Assembly (NCBI GenBank): GCA_965120375.1
Contig: CBCPMW010000009.1
Coordinates: forward strand, 3,223-67,222
Length of the DNA: 64,000 bases
Origin: CASPLG01 sp965120375
Lineage (GTDB): Bacteria > Bacillota > Clostridia > Oscillospirales > Acutalibacteraceae
Reading direction: 5' to 3'
Below the pieces are notes generated by a model, which had not been told where the DNA came from, did no database searches, and saw only the letters and a program-made list of their open reading frames with translations. Positions 8,240-17,216 of this stretch are shown here, in pieces. The position numbers and the translations under genes are program-made. Each line of letters opens with the position of its first letter. Positions within the stretch are counted from its first letter, which is position 1.

Positions 8240-8473
8240 ATGTTTTTAAATAAAAGTTTTAAATTAATAAAAAAAGTTTGCGATGCAATATTAAATCTAC
8301 TATCTGTTATTTTAATTATACTTTTTGTACTAATTTTGATTTTAGAAATTACTACTTTAATTTTTATGATTATAAGAAATACTACAGGATATTGCACTCC
8401 ATTTATGCTACAAGTGATAGAAAAAACTGTAGCGGCAAGTCGAGAAGGTGCTATTATGTGGGCTAATTCATAA
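8240..8473 (+). CDS. Small membrane protein, unrecognised
   Basis: 77 residues starting at ATG 8240, seven bases after the preceding stop; its ribosome site (ggaaagga) lies in the end of that gene. One long hydrophobic stretch (residues 17-46, rich in Ile/Leu) makes a single membrane helix, followed by a short polar tail. Probably translationally coupled to the SLOG gene. Function unknown. Confidence 0.6.
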   Translation: MFLNKSFKLIKKVCDAILNLLSVILIILFVLILILEITTLIFMIIRNTTGYCTPFMLQVIEKTVAASREGAIMWANS

Positions 8474-8621
8474 AAACTAAGAAAATCGACAAAATATGCC
8501 ATAGAAATATTTAGCTAAATATTACAATAATAATATATTTTATTTGTGTTCAATTATACAAATTACTGAATACAAAAATATTGTTATCGGTAAAATTTTA
8601 AACAAAGAGATGAGTATTTCT

Positions 8622-9017
8622 ATGACAAATAAAGAATTATCGAAACTTTACTATTTAAAAAAAGAAATAGAAATGCAAAGAAAACGCCTTTATGAGCTAG
8701 AAACCATGGCTAAATCTTGCAGCGTGAGAATAACAGGTATGCCGCACGGTAACGGGATTTCTGATAAAGTTGGAAAATATACATCACAAATCGCAGATTT
8801 AAAATGTTTACTAGATTTAAACCTAAAAAAGTGCTTTTTTGAGCTTAACAGGCTTACAGAATACATTCAAACGGTAGATGATTCTTTAGTCCGGCAAATT
8901 ATGACTTATCGCTTTATCCATGGCTTTAGCTGGCAGAAAACAGCTTTTAGTATCGGTGGAAATAATAATCCGTATAACTTAAACATGAGACTTTATCGTT
9001 ATTTAAAAAATAATTGA
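8622..9017 (+). CDS. Phage regulator, DUF1492/ArpU-like
   Basis: 131 residues from ATG 8622; upstream in-frame codons to 8544 lack a convincing start. The N-terminal half is a coiled coil (LKKEIEMQRKRLYELE). The C-terminal part has the sigma-region-4-like helix-turn-helix typical of DUF1492 proteins (RQIMTYRFIHGFSWQKTAF, then NNPYNLNMRLYRYL). These proteins sit just before the packaging genes of clostridial phages and are thought to act as late regulators. What follows (terminator, HU, terminase-like genes) fits a phage late-region start. Confidence 0.8.
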   Translation: MTNKELSKLYYLKKEIEMQRKRLYELETMAKSCSVRITGMPHGNGISDKVGKYTSQIADLKCLLDLNLKKCFFELNRLTEYIQTVDDSLVRQIMTYRFIHGFSWQKTAFSIGGNNNPYNLNMRLYRYLKNN

Positions 9018-9027
9018 TATTGCAAAA

Positions 9028-9744
9028 CTAATTTTTTATTTTTAATGTTTTTAAGTAGCGTTTTTTATCCTCCGATATACGGTAGCTTTCGATTGCTTTT
9101 TGAATAGTTTTGTTATGTACCCACCTATTCATAGTTTTTTCTTCTATGTACTTTACCGTAAAATCATATTGTTTTGCTAAAGCAGTTGCAAAATACCAAG
9201 CTATCATCATATTCACGTAGTAATCTTCCGATTTTATTTTGCTTACCATTTTTAAATATCTTTCCGAAAAATTACTGTCCAGATAAAAATTCATAAGTAT
9301 TCCCACAGCGAATCTAACAGTATATGTGTGAGTTGAATTTATCCATTTTTCAATTTTGGGGAACAGTTCCGGCAAATGATTTTTAAGTAGTTTAGGGCGG
9401 GTTAAATCGCATGTTGCCCAGTTATCTATATATGGCAGAAATTCTTCAAGTCTTTCTATCATGTTGCCATAATTTTTAATTTTCTCTATCAAAAAGCCAT
9501 GCAAATTGTTTTCTTCATAATATTTATGAGGAAGAATATTTAAAAAACTTACAAAATCGCTCTCATTAAAAAGTCTATTTGCAAGTCTCCTAAGCTCCGA
9601 AGTGCGAACGCCAATTATTATTTCAGGATTAATATTTGGAATAAGTTTTGCTTGAAATTTTTGATATTTTAAGTCTTGTAATTTAAAAAGTTCTTTTTGT
9701 ATATTCAGTATTATTTTTTCATTGATTTCTTGCAAGATAATCAT
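9028..9744 (-). CDS. DNA alkylation repair protein, AlkD-like HEAT-repeat
   Basis: 238 residues with the AlkD family pattern: IIGVRTSELRRLANRL near residue 42, then YYEENNLHGFLIEKIKN, FLPYIDNWATCDLTRPK, a Trp-rich pair of HEAT-like repeats, and WYFATALAKQYDFTVKYI with NKTIQKAIESYR. AlkD-type enzymes excise bulky or cationic alkylated bases. ATG 9744 abuts its only possible ribosome site; TTG 9735 (same frame, six bases from aaaggatg) may be the true start. It is inserted against the direction of the phage-like genes, as a cargo gene would be. Confidence 0.88.
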   Translation of the reverse strand: MIILQEINEKIILNIQKELFKLQDLKYQKFQAKLIPNINPEIIIGVRTSELRRLANRLFNESDFVSFLNILPHKYYEENNLHGFLIEKIKNYGNMIERLEEFLPYIDNWATCDLTRPKLLKNHLPELFPKIEKWINSTHTYTVRFAVGILMNFYLDSNFSERYLKMVSKIKSEDYYVNMMIAWYFATALAKQYDFTVKYIEEKTMNRWVHNKTIQKAIESYRISEDKKRYLKTLKIKN

Positions 9745-9852
9745 CCTTTGTTTTTTATAATACTATTATTTTATCACAATCTATAAATTAAACTTGTTAC
9801 TAAATGTTACTTTTTAAGTAGTAAAATGATATTATGGGCTGAATATCTTTTG

Positions 9853-9884
9853 AGAACCCCTCTTTAGGGTTCTTTTTATTTTTA
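9853..9884 (+). terminator. Rho-independent terminator before phage late genes
   Basis: agaaccc (9853-9859) pairs with gggttct (9867-9873) across a 7-base loop and is followed by a T-rich run. It lies immediately before the ribosome site of the HU-like gene. Confidence 0.7.
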
Positions 9885-9895
9885 AGGAGGAAAAT

Positions 9896-10180
9896 ATGAA
9901 AAGACAAGAATTTATAAGAAAATATGCAGAAAAAACTCATACAAAAATATGTAAAACAGAAGAATTTATAAATAATCTGGAAAATTTAATCGTAGAATTG
10001 ATTAAATCAGGCGAAACATTAAACTTTCATGGATTTTGTGAAATAGGGACAAAAGAATTTAAAGATAGAATCGGGACTAATCCGCAAAATTCTGAACCTA
10101 TGACAATAAAAGGTGGAAAAAGAGTTTACATAAAGCCTGGAGCAAAGCTAAAATTCGCCGCTAAAACTTTAGAAACATGA
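9896..10180 (+). CDS. HU/IHF-family DNA-binding protein
   Basis: 94 residues with the HU fold: KRQEFIRKYAEKTHTKICKT in the first helices, LIKSGETLNFHGFCEIGTKE in the body, a short arm (DRIGTNPQNSEPMTIKGGKR) and KPGAKLKFAAK at the end. It is longer and more divergent at the N-terminus than chromosomal HU, which suits a phage-encoded copy. ATG 9896 follows aaggagg. It overlaps the next gene by 4 bp. Confidence 0.85.
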   Translation: MKRQEFIRKYAEKTHTKICKTEEFINNLENLIVELIKSGETLNFHGFCEIGTKEFKDRIGTNPQNSEPMTIKGGKRVYIKPGAKLKFAAKTLET

Positions 10181-10491
10181 AAAAAATAAAAAACGAGGAA
10201 TCCGAAAAGAAATATACCTGTTCGGTTTGTGGAAAATCATATTTAGAAAAGGCACGAAAATTTACTCCGTCACATTCTCCGATTTACAAGGGAAATGGCG
10301 GGCTTTTAACTATTTGTAGGGATTATGTTTTTAACATTTACAAAAAATATTTAAAAAAGTTCGGTGGAGATGAATATAACGCTATAAAACGTGTTTGTAT
10401 GCTGCTAGATATTTATTTTTGCGACACTCTTTTTGATAAGTCCGAAAAAATCGATCCTTCTACAAACCGCATGAGTTCTTATTCTTTCTAA
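10177..10491 (+). CDS. Phage zinc-finger-like protein near terminase
   Basis: 104 residues, overlapping the HU gene by ATGA. The N-terminus carries one Cys pair (CSVCGKSY); a second metal pair is not obvious. The middle (TICRDYVFNIYKKYLKKFG, then CMLLDIYFCDTLF) resembles proteins encoded just before small terminase in clostridial prophages. The role is unknown; a packaging accessory is plausible. Confidence 0.6.
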   Translation: MKKIKNEESEKKYTCSVCGKSYLEKARKFTPSHSPIYKGNGGLLTICRDYVFNIYKKYLKKFGGDEYNAIKRVCMLLDIYFCDTLFDKSEKIDPSTNRMSSYSF

Positions 10492-10510
10492 AATAAATTT
10501 ACTTCCGTAT

Positions 10511-10948
10511 ATGCACAAGACTTTTGACGATTATTTGTTTAGTGAGACTTACAAACAGCCTGAAATGAAAAAAGAAAAATCTGATACCATATCCGAAAGA
10601 CTTGTAAAAATTTGGGGATTTGGATTTACACAGGAAGAATATCAATTTTTAAACAATAAATTTTCTGAATGGAAATCTAAAGTTATTATTGACGGGATCG
10701 CCAGAGAAAGTCTGGTCAGAGATTTGTGCATCATAAAACTACAACAACAAAAATCTTTGCGAGACGGAGAAATTGATCTATATAACAGACTTCAAAAAAC
10801 ATATCAGGAAACTCTTTCAAGTGCAAATTTAAAGCCGATTCAAGTAGAAAACGATGATAAAGCTACGGAAAAACCTCTTGGAGTAATGATAGAAATGTTT
10901 GAAAACGAAGATCCTATCCCCGAACCTGGTGCGAGTGATGGGACTTGA
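10511..10948 (+). pseudogene. Phage packaging-region gene truncated at the tRNA-Leu
   Basis: ATG 10511, no clear ribosome site, 145 codons. The protein looks like a small terminase-type or accessory protein (ERLVKIWGFGFTQEEYQFL, ARESLVRDLCIIKLQQQKSL, a coiled coil, then GVMIEMFENEDPIPEP). In phages the sequence normally runs on after PIPEP. Here the frame enters the 3' end of the tRNA-Leu at about 10926 and stops at once. The gene and everything downstream of it in the prophage are lost. Confidence 0.6.
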
Positions 10949-11010
10949 ACCCATACGTCAAAGACACACGCCCCTCAAACGTGCCTGTCTGCCTGTTCCA
11001 GCACACTCGC
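10927..11010 (-). tRNA. tRNA-Leu (anticodon GAG), CCA encoded
   Basis: On the minus strand a full class II tRNA folds: acceptor gcgagtg/cactcgc (7 perfect pairs), anticodon stem cacgt/gcgtg with loop ttgaggg (anticodon GAG, Leu), a long variable arm containing gtc-ttt-gac, and T-arm atggg-ttcaagt-cccat. Discriminator A and CCA are encoded (tggt on the plus strand, 10927-10930). Confidence 0.95.
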
Positions 11011-11124
11011 AAAACATTACTAGGATATTCTATTATCTAAAGTTAAGAATGTCAATACTAAAAATAAAAAATCTCGAAACAAGCAGCTTTTGGTCAGAAA
11101 ATTCACATTATAAATAAAAAATAT

Positions 11125-13434
11125 TTATTTTTCCAATTTTTTCATAATTTTTAACGCCATGATTGTTATATCATCCAGTTTTGGATTTCCATCATAAAAT
11201 TTAGATATCTCATTTTTAACTATATGAACTATTGATTGAATATCTAAAATTTTGACATTATCGCTATTTAATATATTCTTTAGTCTACTTGCTGAAAAAA
11301 GTTCATTGTCATGAGAAGCTTCAGTTACGCCATCTGTGTACATAAATAAAATATCATTTTCAGAAAGATTTATTTTATAATTTTTATATTTTTGGTCTTT
11401 AAGCCCAGCTAAAACGAAACCATGATTCATTTTAACTATTTCGAAAGTATCTCTACCACTTCTGTAAAGAAACGGAGGATTATGTCCGGCATTTGAAAAT
11501 ATAAATTCTCCTGTTCTTATATTATATAAACCGATAAAAGCAGTTACGAACATATCTGCCTTATTATTTTCAAATAATTGATTATTCACAATTTCTAGAG
11601 CTTCTTTAGGTGATTTTCCAGCTAAAAGTTGGTTTTTTATTAGAATTTTTGATATAACCATAAAAAGTGCAGAAGAAATACCCTTCCCAGATACATCTGC
11701 AATAGCTACTGCTAAGTTATCATCGTCTACGAAAAAGAAATCGTAAAAATCTCCACCAACTTCTTTAGCGGGGTCAGTTAAAGCATAAATGTCAAAATCG
11801 TCACGTTCAGGGAAAGCTGGGAATATGCAAGGAAGCATACTTAGCTGAATTTTTTTTGCAATAGAAAGTTCACTTTTAATTTTCTCTTTTTCAGAAATTG
11901 TTTCAGAAAGTTCTTTTATATAAGAATCAAGATCCTTTGTCATATTACTGAATGCAAGAGCGAGCTCCCCAATTTCGTCATCACAATCTACTGTAAGTGT
12001 TACAGAAAGGTCACCGTTTCCTATTTTTTTCACATTTTCTTTTAGCTTTTTAATTGGCTTGGTTATTTTTTCTGATATTACAACTGAAAATGAAAAACTC
12101 GTCAGTAAACAAGCGATAAATGTAATAAATATCCATATTAGTAAATTTCTAGCTTTTTTGATTATATTGTTTTGATTGCGTTCAAGTTCGCTGTCAATAA
12201 CTGATTTTGCATCATTAATTGGTTTTAATATTGTATCCATTTCTGTTACTTTTCCAAAAGACCAGCCAGTTTCTGAGATAGGTGAGTATGACAAATAGTA
12301 TTCTTTATCATTGATTTTAACTTGTTCAGTGCCGGTTTTTCCTTCTATCATGTTATTTATTGCGTTGCGGTAGGTGGAATCTATATCACTTTCAAGAGGA
12401 TTTAAATAGGCAGAATCATCATTTTCATCGTAATCAGGATGCATAATAATGTTGCCTGTACTGCTGATTATAAATGAGAAATCATTTCCATTACCTTTTG
12501 AATCTAAAATATATTCTTTTATCTGCGAAAGAAACATGTCGCAGGCTACAACTCCTAAAATTTTTCCATTTGAATCAAGGTAAGCTTTTGAACATGTTAT
12601 GCACAATTTACTACTTTCTTTATCCACGTATGGAGTTTGCCAAACTATACTATCGACATTGTTCACAGCTTCCATATACCATGCTCTTTCTCGGGGGTCG
12701 AATCTGAGTGGTACCGAGTCGGGTGCATATTTATAGAAAATTCCACTTTCTGTGGCCACATAAGCAGCTGATATTGAAGTGTTTTGTTTATAAATCGGCA
12801 TAATCGTATAAAAAATATTACTTATTGTCATAAGTTCATTTTTTATGCTGGAAGGAAGTAAATTATTGGAAACCACACTTTTCGTATTTTGAATATTTTC
12901 ACGTTCTTCTTCTGACAAAGCTAACCATTTAGTAAGACTAGTCCTATATATATTATTTTCAAATTTTGAAGGATATTGACCAGGGTCATAAACTAAAACT
13001 GTTGAGTCATCACTATTATTTGGGTCAACTACATAGGCCTTTTCAAAGGCAAGAGATCTGTCTAATGAGTTTCCGTTTTCTGACATATCCGGTAAAGGAG
13101 GAATGGAACCTTTGAAGTTACTGCTGTTTGAAATTATACTATTTGTAGATGTCTTTATAGCGCAAACTTGCCTGTTTATATTTTCTAAAGTCTCGTTAAA
13201 GAGAGTTGCTGAGGTTTCAGATATACTCTCTAAGAATTTTTCAGATTGTGTAAGAAGGCTTTCTGTAGTGTTGTTTGATAAGTATTCTCCAAATTCTTTT
13301 ACTCTCGCTTCTGAATATTTAATTAGGCTGTGCATATTTGCATAAGAAACTATAGAAACCACTATTTCTGTAGCTACTAGGAAGGATAACAAAACTAATA
13401 GTATTTTAGATCGGATGCTTTTGATTTTAATCAT
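11125..13434 (-). CDS. Sensor phosphatase: dCache-HAMP-PP2C (RsbU/SpoIIE type)
   Basis: 769 residues. A first membrane helix (about 10-30) and a second (about 425-447) flank an extracellular double-Cache sensor (RFDPRERAWYMEAV, then GVVACDMFLSQI and PISETGWSFGKV). HAMP follows (KLKENVKKIGNGDLSV), then a signalling helix (KIKSELSIAKKIQLSMLP) and a PP2C-type Ser/Thr phosphatase (KEVGGDFYDFF, AIADVSGKGISSALFM, FSNAGHNPP, LFMYTDGVTEA, KLDDITIM). All metal-binding Asp motifs are present. Such proteins dephosphorylate anti-sigma-factor antagonists in response to an external ligand. No partner anti-sigma gene is adjacent. The ligand is unknown. Confidence 0.93.
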   Translation of the reverse strand: MIKIKSIRSKILLVLLSFLVATEIVVSIVSYANMHSLIKYSEARVKEFGEYLSNNTTESLLTQSEKFLESISETSATLFNETLENINRQVCAIKTSTNSIISNSSNFKGSIPPLPDMSENGNSLDRSLAFEKAYVVDPNNSDDSTVLVYDPGQYPSKFENNIYRTSLTKWLALSEEERENIQNTKSVVSNNLLPSSIKNELMTISNIFYTIMPIYKQNTSISAAYVATESGIFYKYAPDSVPLRFDPRERAWYMEAVNNVDSIVWQTPYVDKESSKLCITCSKAYLDSNGKILGVVACDMFLSQIKEYILDSKGNGNDFSFIISSTGNIIMHPDYDENDDSAYLNPLESDIDSTYRNAINNMIEGKTGTEQVKINDKEYYLSYSPISETGWSFGKVTEMDTILKPINDAKSVIDSELERNQNNIIKKARNLLIWIFITFIACLLTSFSFSVVISEKITKPIKKLKENVKKIGNGDLSVTLTVDCDDEIGELALAFSNMTKDLDSYIKELSETISEKEKIKSELSIAKKIQLSMLPCIFPAFPERDDFDIYALTDPAKEVGGDFYDFFFVDDDNLAVAIADVSGKGISSALFMVISKILIKNQLLAGKSPKEALEIVNNQLFENNKADMFVTAFIGLYNIRTGEFIFSNAGHNPPFLYRSGRDTFEIVKMNHGFVLAGLKDQKYKNYKINLSENDILFMYTDGVTEASHDNELFSASRLKNILNSDNVKILDIQSIVHIVKNEISKFYDGNPKLDDITIMALKIMKKLEK

Positions 13435-13568
13435 AAAAAATCACGCTTCCTCTACAAAATATTTTATCACTATATGCTAACATTATAACTTGTTATTATC
13501 AAGTATACTTATATGTTAAAAAATACATCCATATTTTTGTTCAAAACGTAGAAATAAAAATAAATGTG

Positions 13569-13597
13569 TTGATAAACAAAATTGAGTAAAGTATAAT
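13569..13597 (+). promoter_or_regulatory. Sigma-A-type promoter for the candidate RNA
   Basis: ttgata (13569-13574) and tataat (13592-13597) are 17 bp apart, which predicts a start near 13603-13605, exactly where the structured segment begins. Confidence 0.7.
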
Positions 13598-13602
13598 GCG
13601 GA

Positions 13603-13710
13603 GTGTTACTGGTGGGAAGGCTGATGGGGCGCCGTTTGATGGTATGTGTCTAGTGGTTTATGTGGTGAGACTTGCCGGTGGTTGCGCTGTCTGAGTGCTA
13701 CCAGTATGTA
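13603..13710 (+). ncRNA. Candidate structured RNA, no family recognised
   Basis: A G/T-rich segment unlike its AT-rich surroundings follows a good promoter. Its ends pair: tactggt (13607-13613) with accagta (13700-13706), extendable to 9 pairs with a wobble. An inner gtct/agac pair (13648-13651 and 13668-13671) closes a sub-loop. It does not match the SRP, 6S, RNase P or riboswitch cores I know. It could be a leader of the two small genes downstream. A 32-codon ATG frame crosses it, but that ATG overlaps the -10 box, so it would not be in the transcript. Confidence 0.5.
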
Positions 13711-13766
13711 ATCAGACATAGTGTTTGGTTATTTGGTTAAAATTTTATGAAGGGAGTTGGGGTTGG

Positions 13767-13937
13767 ATGTCAGCAGTATTGGAGTTTTTACAGTCAGTGC
13801 AATCTCAGATAATTTGTTTTATCGCAGGGGTAACAGTGGCTTTGCTTGGGCATTTGGTTGTGGATAAGATTAAACAATCGAGAAAAAGTGCCAACAATCC
13901 GATTAGTGTAGTTGGAATTAACATCGACGAGAGATAA
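13767..13937 (+). CDS. Small membrane protein, 56 residues, unrecognised
   Basis: ATG 13767 is 10 bases after agggag (13751-13756); longer frames from 13725 lack a ribosome site. A short amphipathic start (SAVLEFLQSVQSQ) leads into a membrane helix (IICFIAGVTVALLGHLVV), then a basic tail (KIKQSRKSANN). The size and layout recall toxin or holin-like peptides, but nothing specific is recognised. Base use is more G/T-rich than in neighbouring genes. It is followed 37 bp later by a second small membrane protein. Confidence 0.55.
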   Translation: MSAVLEFLQSVQSQIICFIAGVTVALLGHLVVDKIKQSRKSANNPISVVGINIDER

Positions 13938-13974
13938 TTGGGTTTTTATTAATTTTAGAGAGGGAGATTTTAAT

Positions 13975-14229
13975 ATGGATCAGAGTACAGCAATGTCTGT
14001 GAGTCAGATTGTCATATCATCAGTTGCATTTTTGGTTTCTTTGTTTACATTTGGTTGTGTGAGATCAACACAGAAAGATGTGGCTAACGCAGCTAAGTTG
14101 AGTATGGCTGCTGCTTTGTATGACAAATTGAGTGAAGATAGTAGGACTAGGTTGCACGAACAATACGGTTCTGATATGATTAAGGTATACAATGCTATTG
14201 CGGCAGATCTTGACAGGTATGCTTATTAA
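13975..14229 (+). CDS. Small membrane-anchored protein, 84 residues, unrecognised
   Basis: ATG 13975 follows gaggga-type ribosome bases (agagaggga). One N-terminal membrane helix (IVISSVAFLVSLFTFGCV) precedes a soluble helical part (DVANAAKLSMAAALYDKLSE and later IKVYNAIAADLDRYAY). It probably forms a unit with the preceding small protein and the upstream RNA. No family recognised. Confidence 0.6.
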   Translation: MDQSTAMSVSQIVISSVAFLVSLFTFGCVRSTQKDVANAAKLSMAAALYDKLSEDSRTRLHEQYGSDMIKVYNAIAADLDRYAY

Positions 14230-14243
14230 TCATAGATCGTAGG

Positions 14244-14429
14244 CTATAGTTTGTTTGAGTTTATCCATTCTTTTGATGATTCTATATCGAGTTCAGAGGG
14301 GATAGATATATTTTCCTTTTTGGACCGGTGTGATGGGTGCTTTATCGGCTCAGTGTATTTTGCTGAGGCGATTTTTTTTTCTTTTTTATTAATATTTATA
14401 AAATCAGAAAGTTTTTTTGGATCTTTCAT
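14244..14429 (-). CDS. DUF3787-like small protein
   Basis: 61 residues from ATG 14429 with ribosome site gggagg ten bases upstream. The C-terminal half (ISIPSELDIESSKEWINSNK) matches the conserved end of DUF3787 proteins, small polypeptides of spore-forming clostridia with links to the spore surface. The N-terminal half is Lys-rich and variable. It converges with the preceding small gene. Family call is moderate. Confidence 0.65.
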   Translation of the reverse strand: MKDPKKLSDFININKKEKKIASAKYTEPIKHPSHRSKKENISIPSELDIESSKEWINSNKL

Positions 14430-14519
14430 TTATTTTTACCCTCCCAGATAGGTGACTACTTAGAATAGTTTTGTCACATCAAGCATAGATTATACTAATT
14501 TTGTTTTGAGGTGATAAAA

Positions 14520-15662
14520 TTGAATTTGAGGGTTCTCTCTCGGGTAGTTTTATGTATATTTTTATTGGTTTTTAATAATAAAATTTGTTTTGCATCTACA
14601 CTTGGTCCAGAAGTGGCTGCCCCATCGTACATTTTGATGGAGCAAAGTACAGGAAAAGTTATCTCAGAAAAAAATTCTTGTGAAGTTCGCTTTGCAGCAT
14701 CGGTTATGAAAACAATGATATTACTTCTTGCAGTTGAAGCTATTGATTCCGGAAAAATATCAGAAAACGATACGGTAACGATAAGTGATTTAGCGGCAGA
14801 AACTCCCGGTGCAAATGTCTGGCTAAAATCTGGAGAAACTATAACCGTAAAAGATTTGATAAAATCAGTTGCAATGGTTTCAGCAAACGATGCGTGCATT
14901 GCACTTGCTGAATTTATAGGTGGATCTGAAGGAAAGTTTATTGCTATGCTAAATGAAAGAGCAAAAGAACTTGGCATGGAAAACACTATATTCAAAGACT
15001 GTGTTGGATCTGATGAAGATGGAAACGTAACTAGCTGCCGAGATATAGCTTTAGCGTCAATGGAACTTATGGATCATAAGTGCGCATACGAATATGTTTC
15101 TAGCTGGATAGATCACATAAGAGATTCTAAAACTCAGATAGTAAACACGAATAAACTCCTAAAAATTTATCAAGGGACAATTGGTATAAAAACAGGTACA
15201 AGTGAAAAAGCTGGAAGTTGTATTTCGGCTTGTGCAGAGCGAGATGAAATGAGACTTATATGTGTAGTTTTAGGTGCAGAAAACAGTAAGGATAGGTTTA
15301 AAGATGTATCGATTCTCTTTGATTATGGTTTTTCGGGATATACAATGATAGAACCTGATATTCCTGAAGATTTTTCTAAAAGTGTAAAAATTAAAAATGG
15401 TATGCTTCCAGAAGTTTTTGTTAATCCACAGATAGAGGGTAAAATTTTAGTTCCAAGAGGAAAAGAAAAAGAAGTAGCCTGTAAGATGACGAGTGATGAT
15501 TTAACTGCTCCAATTGATATTGGATCTAAAATAGGAGTTATTACTTATAAATTAGGTGATGATATTCTAGCTGAATATGATGTTTTGTCATCATGTAAAG
15601 TAGATAAAATTAGTTTTTATTTGGTTTTAAAAAAAGCGCTTGCTGCATTTTTAACTCTTTAG
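14520..15662 (+). CDS. D-alanyl-D-alanine carboxypeptidase (DacA/DacF type)
   Basis: A secreted penicillin-binding protein of about 380 residues. A signal peptide (LSRVVLCIFLLVFNNKICFA) is followed by the S11 peptidase domain with all three active-site motifs: SVMK (after FAA, near residue 59), SAN (in VSANDACIAL) and KTG (in GIKTGTS). A C-terminal beta domain follows. It trims the terminal D-Ala from peptidoglycan stems. TTG 14520, five bases after gaggtg (14509-14514), is the likely start; GTG 14511 lies inside that ribosome site. Confidence 0.92.
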   Translation: MNLRVLSRVVLCIFLLVFNNKICFASTLGPEVAAPSYILMEQSTGKVISEKNSCEVRFAASVMKTMILLLAVEAIDSGKISENDTVTISDLAAETPGANVWLKSGETITVKDLIKSVAMVSANDACIALAEFIGGSEGKFIAMLNERAKELGMENTIFKDCVGSDEDGNVTSCRDIALASMELMDHKCAYEYVSSWIDHIRDSKTQIVNTNKLLKIYQGTIGIKTGTSEKAGSCISACAERDEMRLICVVLGAENSKDRFKDVSILFDYGFSGYTMIEPDIPEDFSKSVKIKNGMLPEVFVNPQIEGKILVPRGKEKEVACKMTSDDLTAPIDIGSKIGVITYKLGDDILAEYDVLSSCKVDKISFYLVLKKALAAFLTL

Positions 15663-15753
15663 TCTAGGATAAACAATTTATGAAACTTCTCTTCTATTGA
15701 AAAGATAAAAATTGTGATATAGAATTTATCCTGGAATAGTTGGGAGGATTTTA

Positions 15754-17094
15754 ATGAGTATAAATTTTGATATAAAATATCTGGAAGGTTTTGTAGAAAA
15801 AAGAGATTTTTTAAATATTGAACCTGAAATAGAGAATGCACATAAGATTTTACATAGTGGTCAAGGTGTGTCGAAAAATACAACAGGTTGGCTTGATCTT
15901 CCTGTTAATTATGATAAAGATGAATTTGAAAGAGTAAAATTTTTTGCTAATAGAGTAAGGGAAAATAGTGATATTTTAGTTGTTATTGGTATTGGAGGGT
16001 CGTATTTAGGGGCAAAATCAGCAATAGATTTTATTCATTCTCCGAACTATAACCTTCTTAAAAAAGATTCACCTAGTATTTTTTTTGTCGGCAATAATTT
16101 AAGTTCTGCATATATAAGTGAGATAATGGATTTGTGTAAGAACAAAAGGGTATCTCTAAGTGTAATTTCGAAATCAGGACTTACAACTGAACCAGCGGTT
16201 GCGTTCAGAGTATTTAAAAAGTTTATGGAAGAAAATTTTGGGAAAGAGGACGCAAGGAACAGAATTTTTTGTACAACGGGTAAAAAACAAGGGAATTTGA
16301 TAAAAATGGCTCTAGAAGAAGGGTATGAAACGTTTACAGTACCAGATAACATAGGTGGGCGATTTTCTGTTTTGTCATCTGTTGGTCTTTTTCCGATAGC
16401 TGTAAGTGGAGCAAATACAGATAATATTCTCCTTGGTGCTAAAAAAGCCATGGAAAAGTTTATGTTCTGCAGATTAGACGAAAATGCTTGTTATAAATAT
16501 GCAGCAGCAAGAAACATTTTATATAGGAAAGGGAAATTGATTGAAATTTTAGCGGCTTACGAGCCAGGGTTTTCAGGTTTTTTAGAATGGTGGAAACAAC
16601 TTTATGGAGAAAGCGAAGGAAAAGATCAGAAAGGAATTTTTCCATCATCGCTACTTTATTCTACAGACCTTCACTCTATGGGACAATTTGTTCAGGAAGG
16701 GTCAAAAGTTTTGTTTGAGACAAATTTAGCTCTAAAAAAATACAAAAAAGATATAATTATTGAAGAGAACAAAGAAGATGATGGTCTGGATTTTCTTGAA
16801 GGAAAATCTGTTTTTGATATTAATAGATTTGTTTTTGAAGCAACATCTCTTGCCCACTATGATGGAAATGTTCCGGGAATGACAATAGAAGTCGATGATA
16901 ACTCTGAGGAGGCTTTTGGATATCTTACATATTTTTTTGAAAAATCTTGCGCTATGTCTGCTTTAATTTTAGGAGTTAATCCATTTAATCAACCTGGAGT
17001 GGAAGCATATAAAAGGAATATGTTTGCATTTTTAGGTAAACCTGGATATGAGGATTTAAAAACTCAGATTGCTCAAAGGTTAAATTACAGTTGA
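15754..17094 (+). CDS. pgi: Glucose-6-phosphate isomerase
   Basis: 446 residues, normal for Firmicute Pgi. Visible hallmarks: VVIGIGGSYLGAKSAIDF near residue 75, VSLSVISKSGLTTEPAVAF near 130, GGRFSVLSSVGLFPIAV near 203, GESEGKDQKGIFP with the catalytic Glu near 290, and NPFNQPGVEAYK near 410. It interconverts glucose-6-P and fructose-6-P in the cytoplasm. ATG 15754 follows gggagga. It could act directly on hexose phosphate brought in by the transporter at 54615-56066. Confidence 0.97.
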   Translation: MSINFDIKYLEGFVEKRDFLNIEPEIENAHKILHSGQGVSKNTTGWLDLPVNYDKDEFERVKFFANRVRENSDILVVIGIGGSYLGAKSAIDFIHSPNYNLLKKDSPSIFFVGNNLSSAYISEIMDLCKNKRVSLSVISKSGLTTEPAVAFRVFKKFMEENFGKEDARNRIFCTTGKKQGNLIKMALEEGYETFTVPDNIGGRFSVLSSVGLFPIAVSGANTDNILLGAKKAMEKFMFCRLDENACYKYAAARNILYRKGKLIEILAAYEPGFSGFLEWWKQLYGESEGKDQKGIFPSSLLYSTDLHSMGQFVQEGSKVLFETNLALKKYKKDIIIEENKEDDGLDFLEGKSVFDINRFVFEATSLAHYDGNVPGMTIEVDDNSEEAFGYLTYFFEKSCAMSALILGVNPFNQPGVEAYKRNMFAFLGKPGYEDLKTQIAQRLNYS

Positions 17095-17216
17095 CAAATT
17101 TATTTTTTAGGTATATACTCCTATATGTGGCTTTGTGAGATTGTTAGAGAGACAATTTGTTTTCAATTTTTAGCTTAACCTAGGGATTTTGTTGTTAAGG
17201 TTTGGAGGTGTAAGTT

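Noticed and set aside
10899..11117. A 72-codon frame crossing the tRNA-Leu
   Set aside because: It reads through a perfect tRNA and lacks a ribosome site.
13592..13691. A 32-codon ATG frame over the candidate RNA
   Set aside because: Its ATG lies in the -10 box of the promoter, so it would not be transcribed, and it has no ribosome site.
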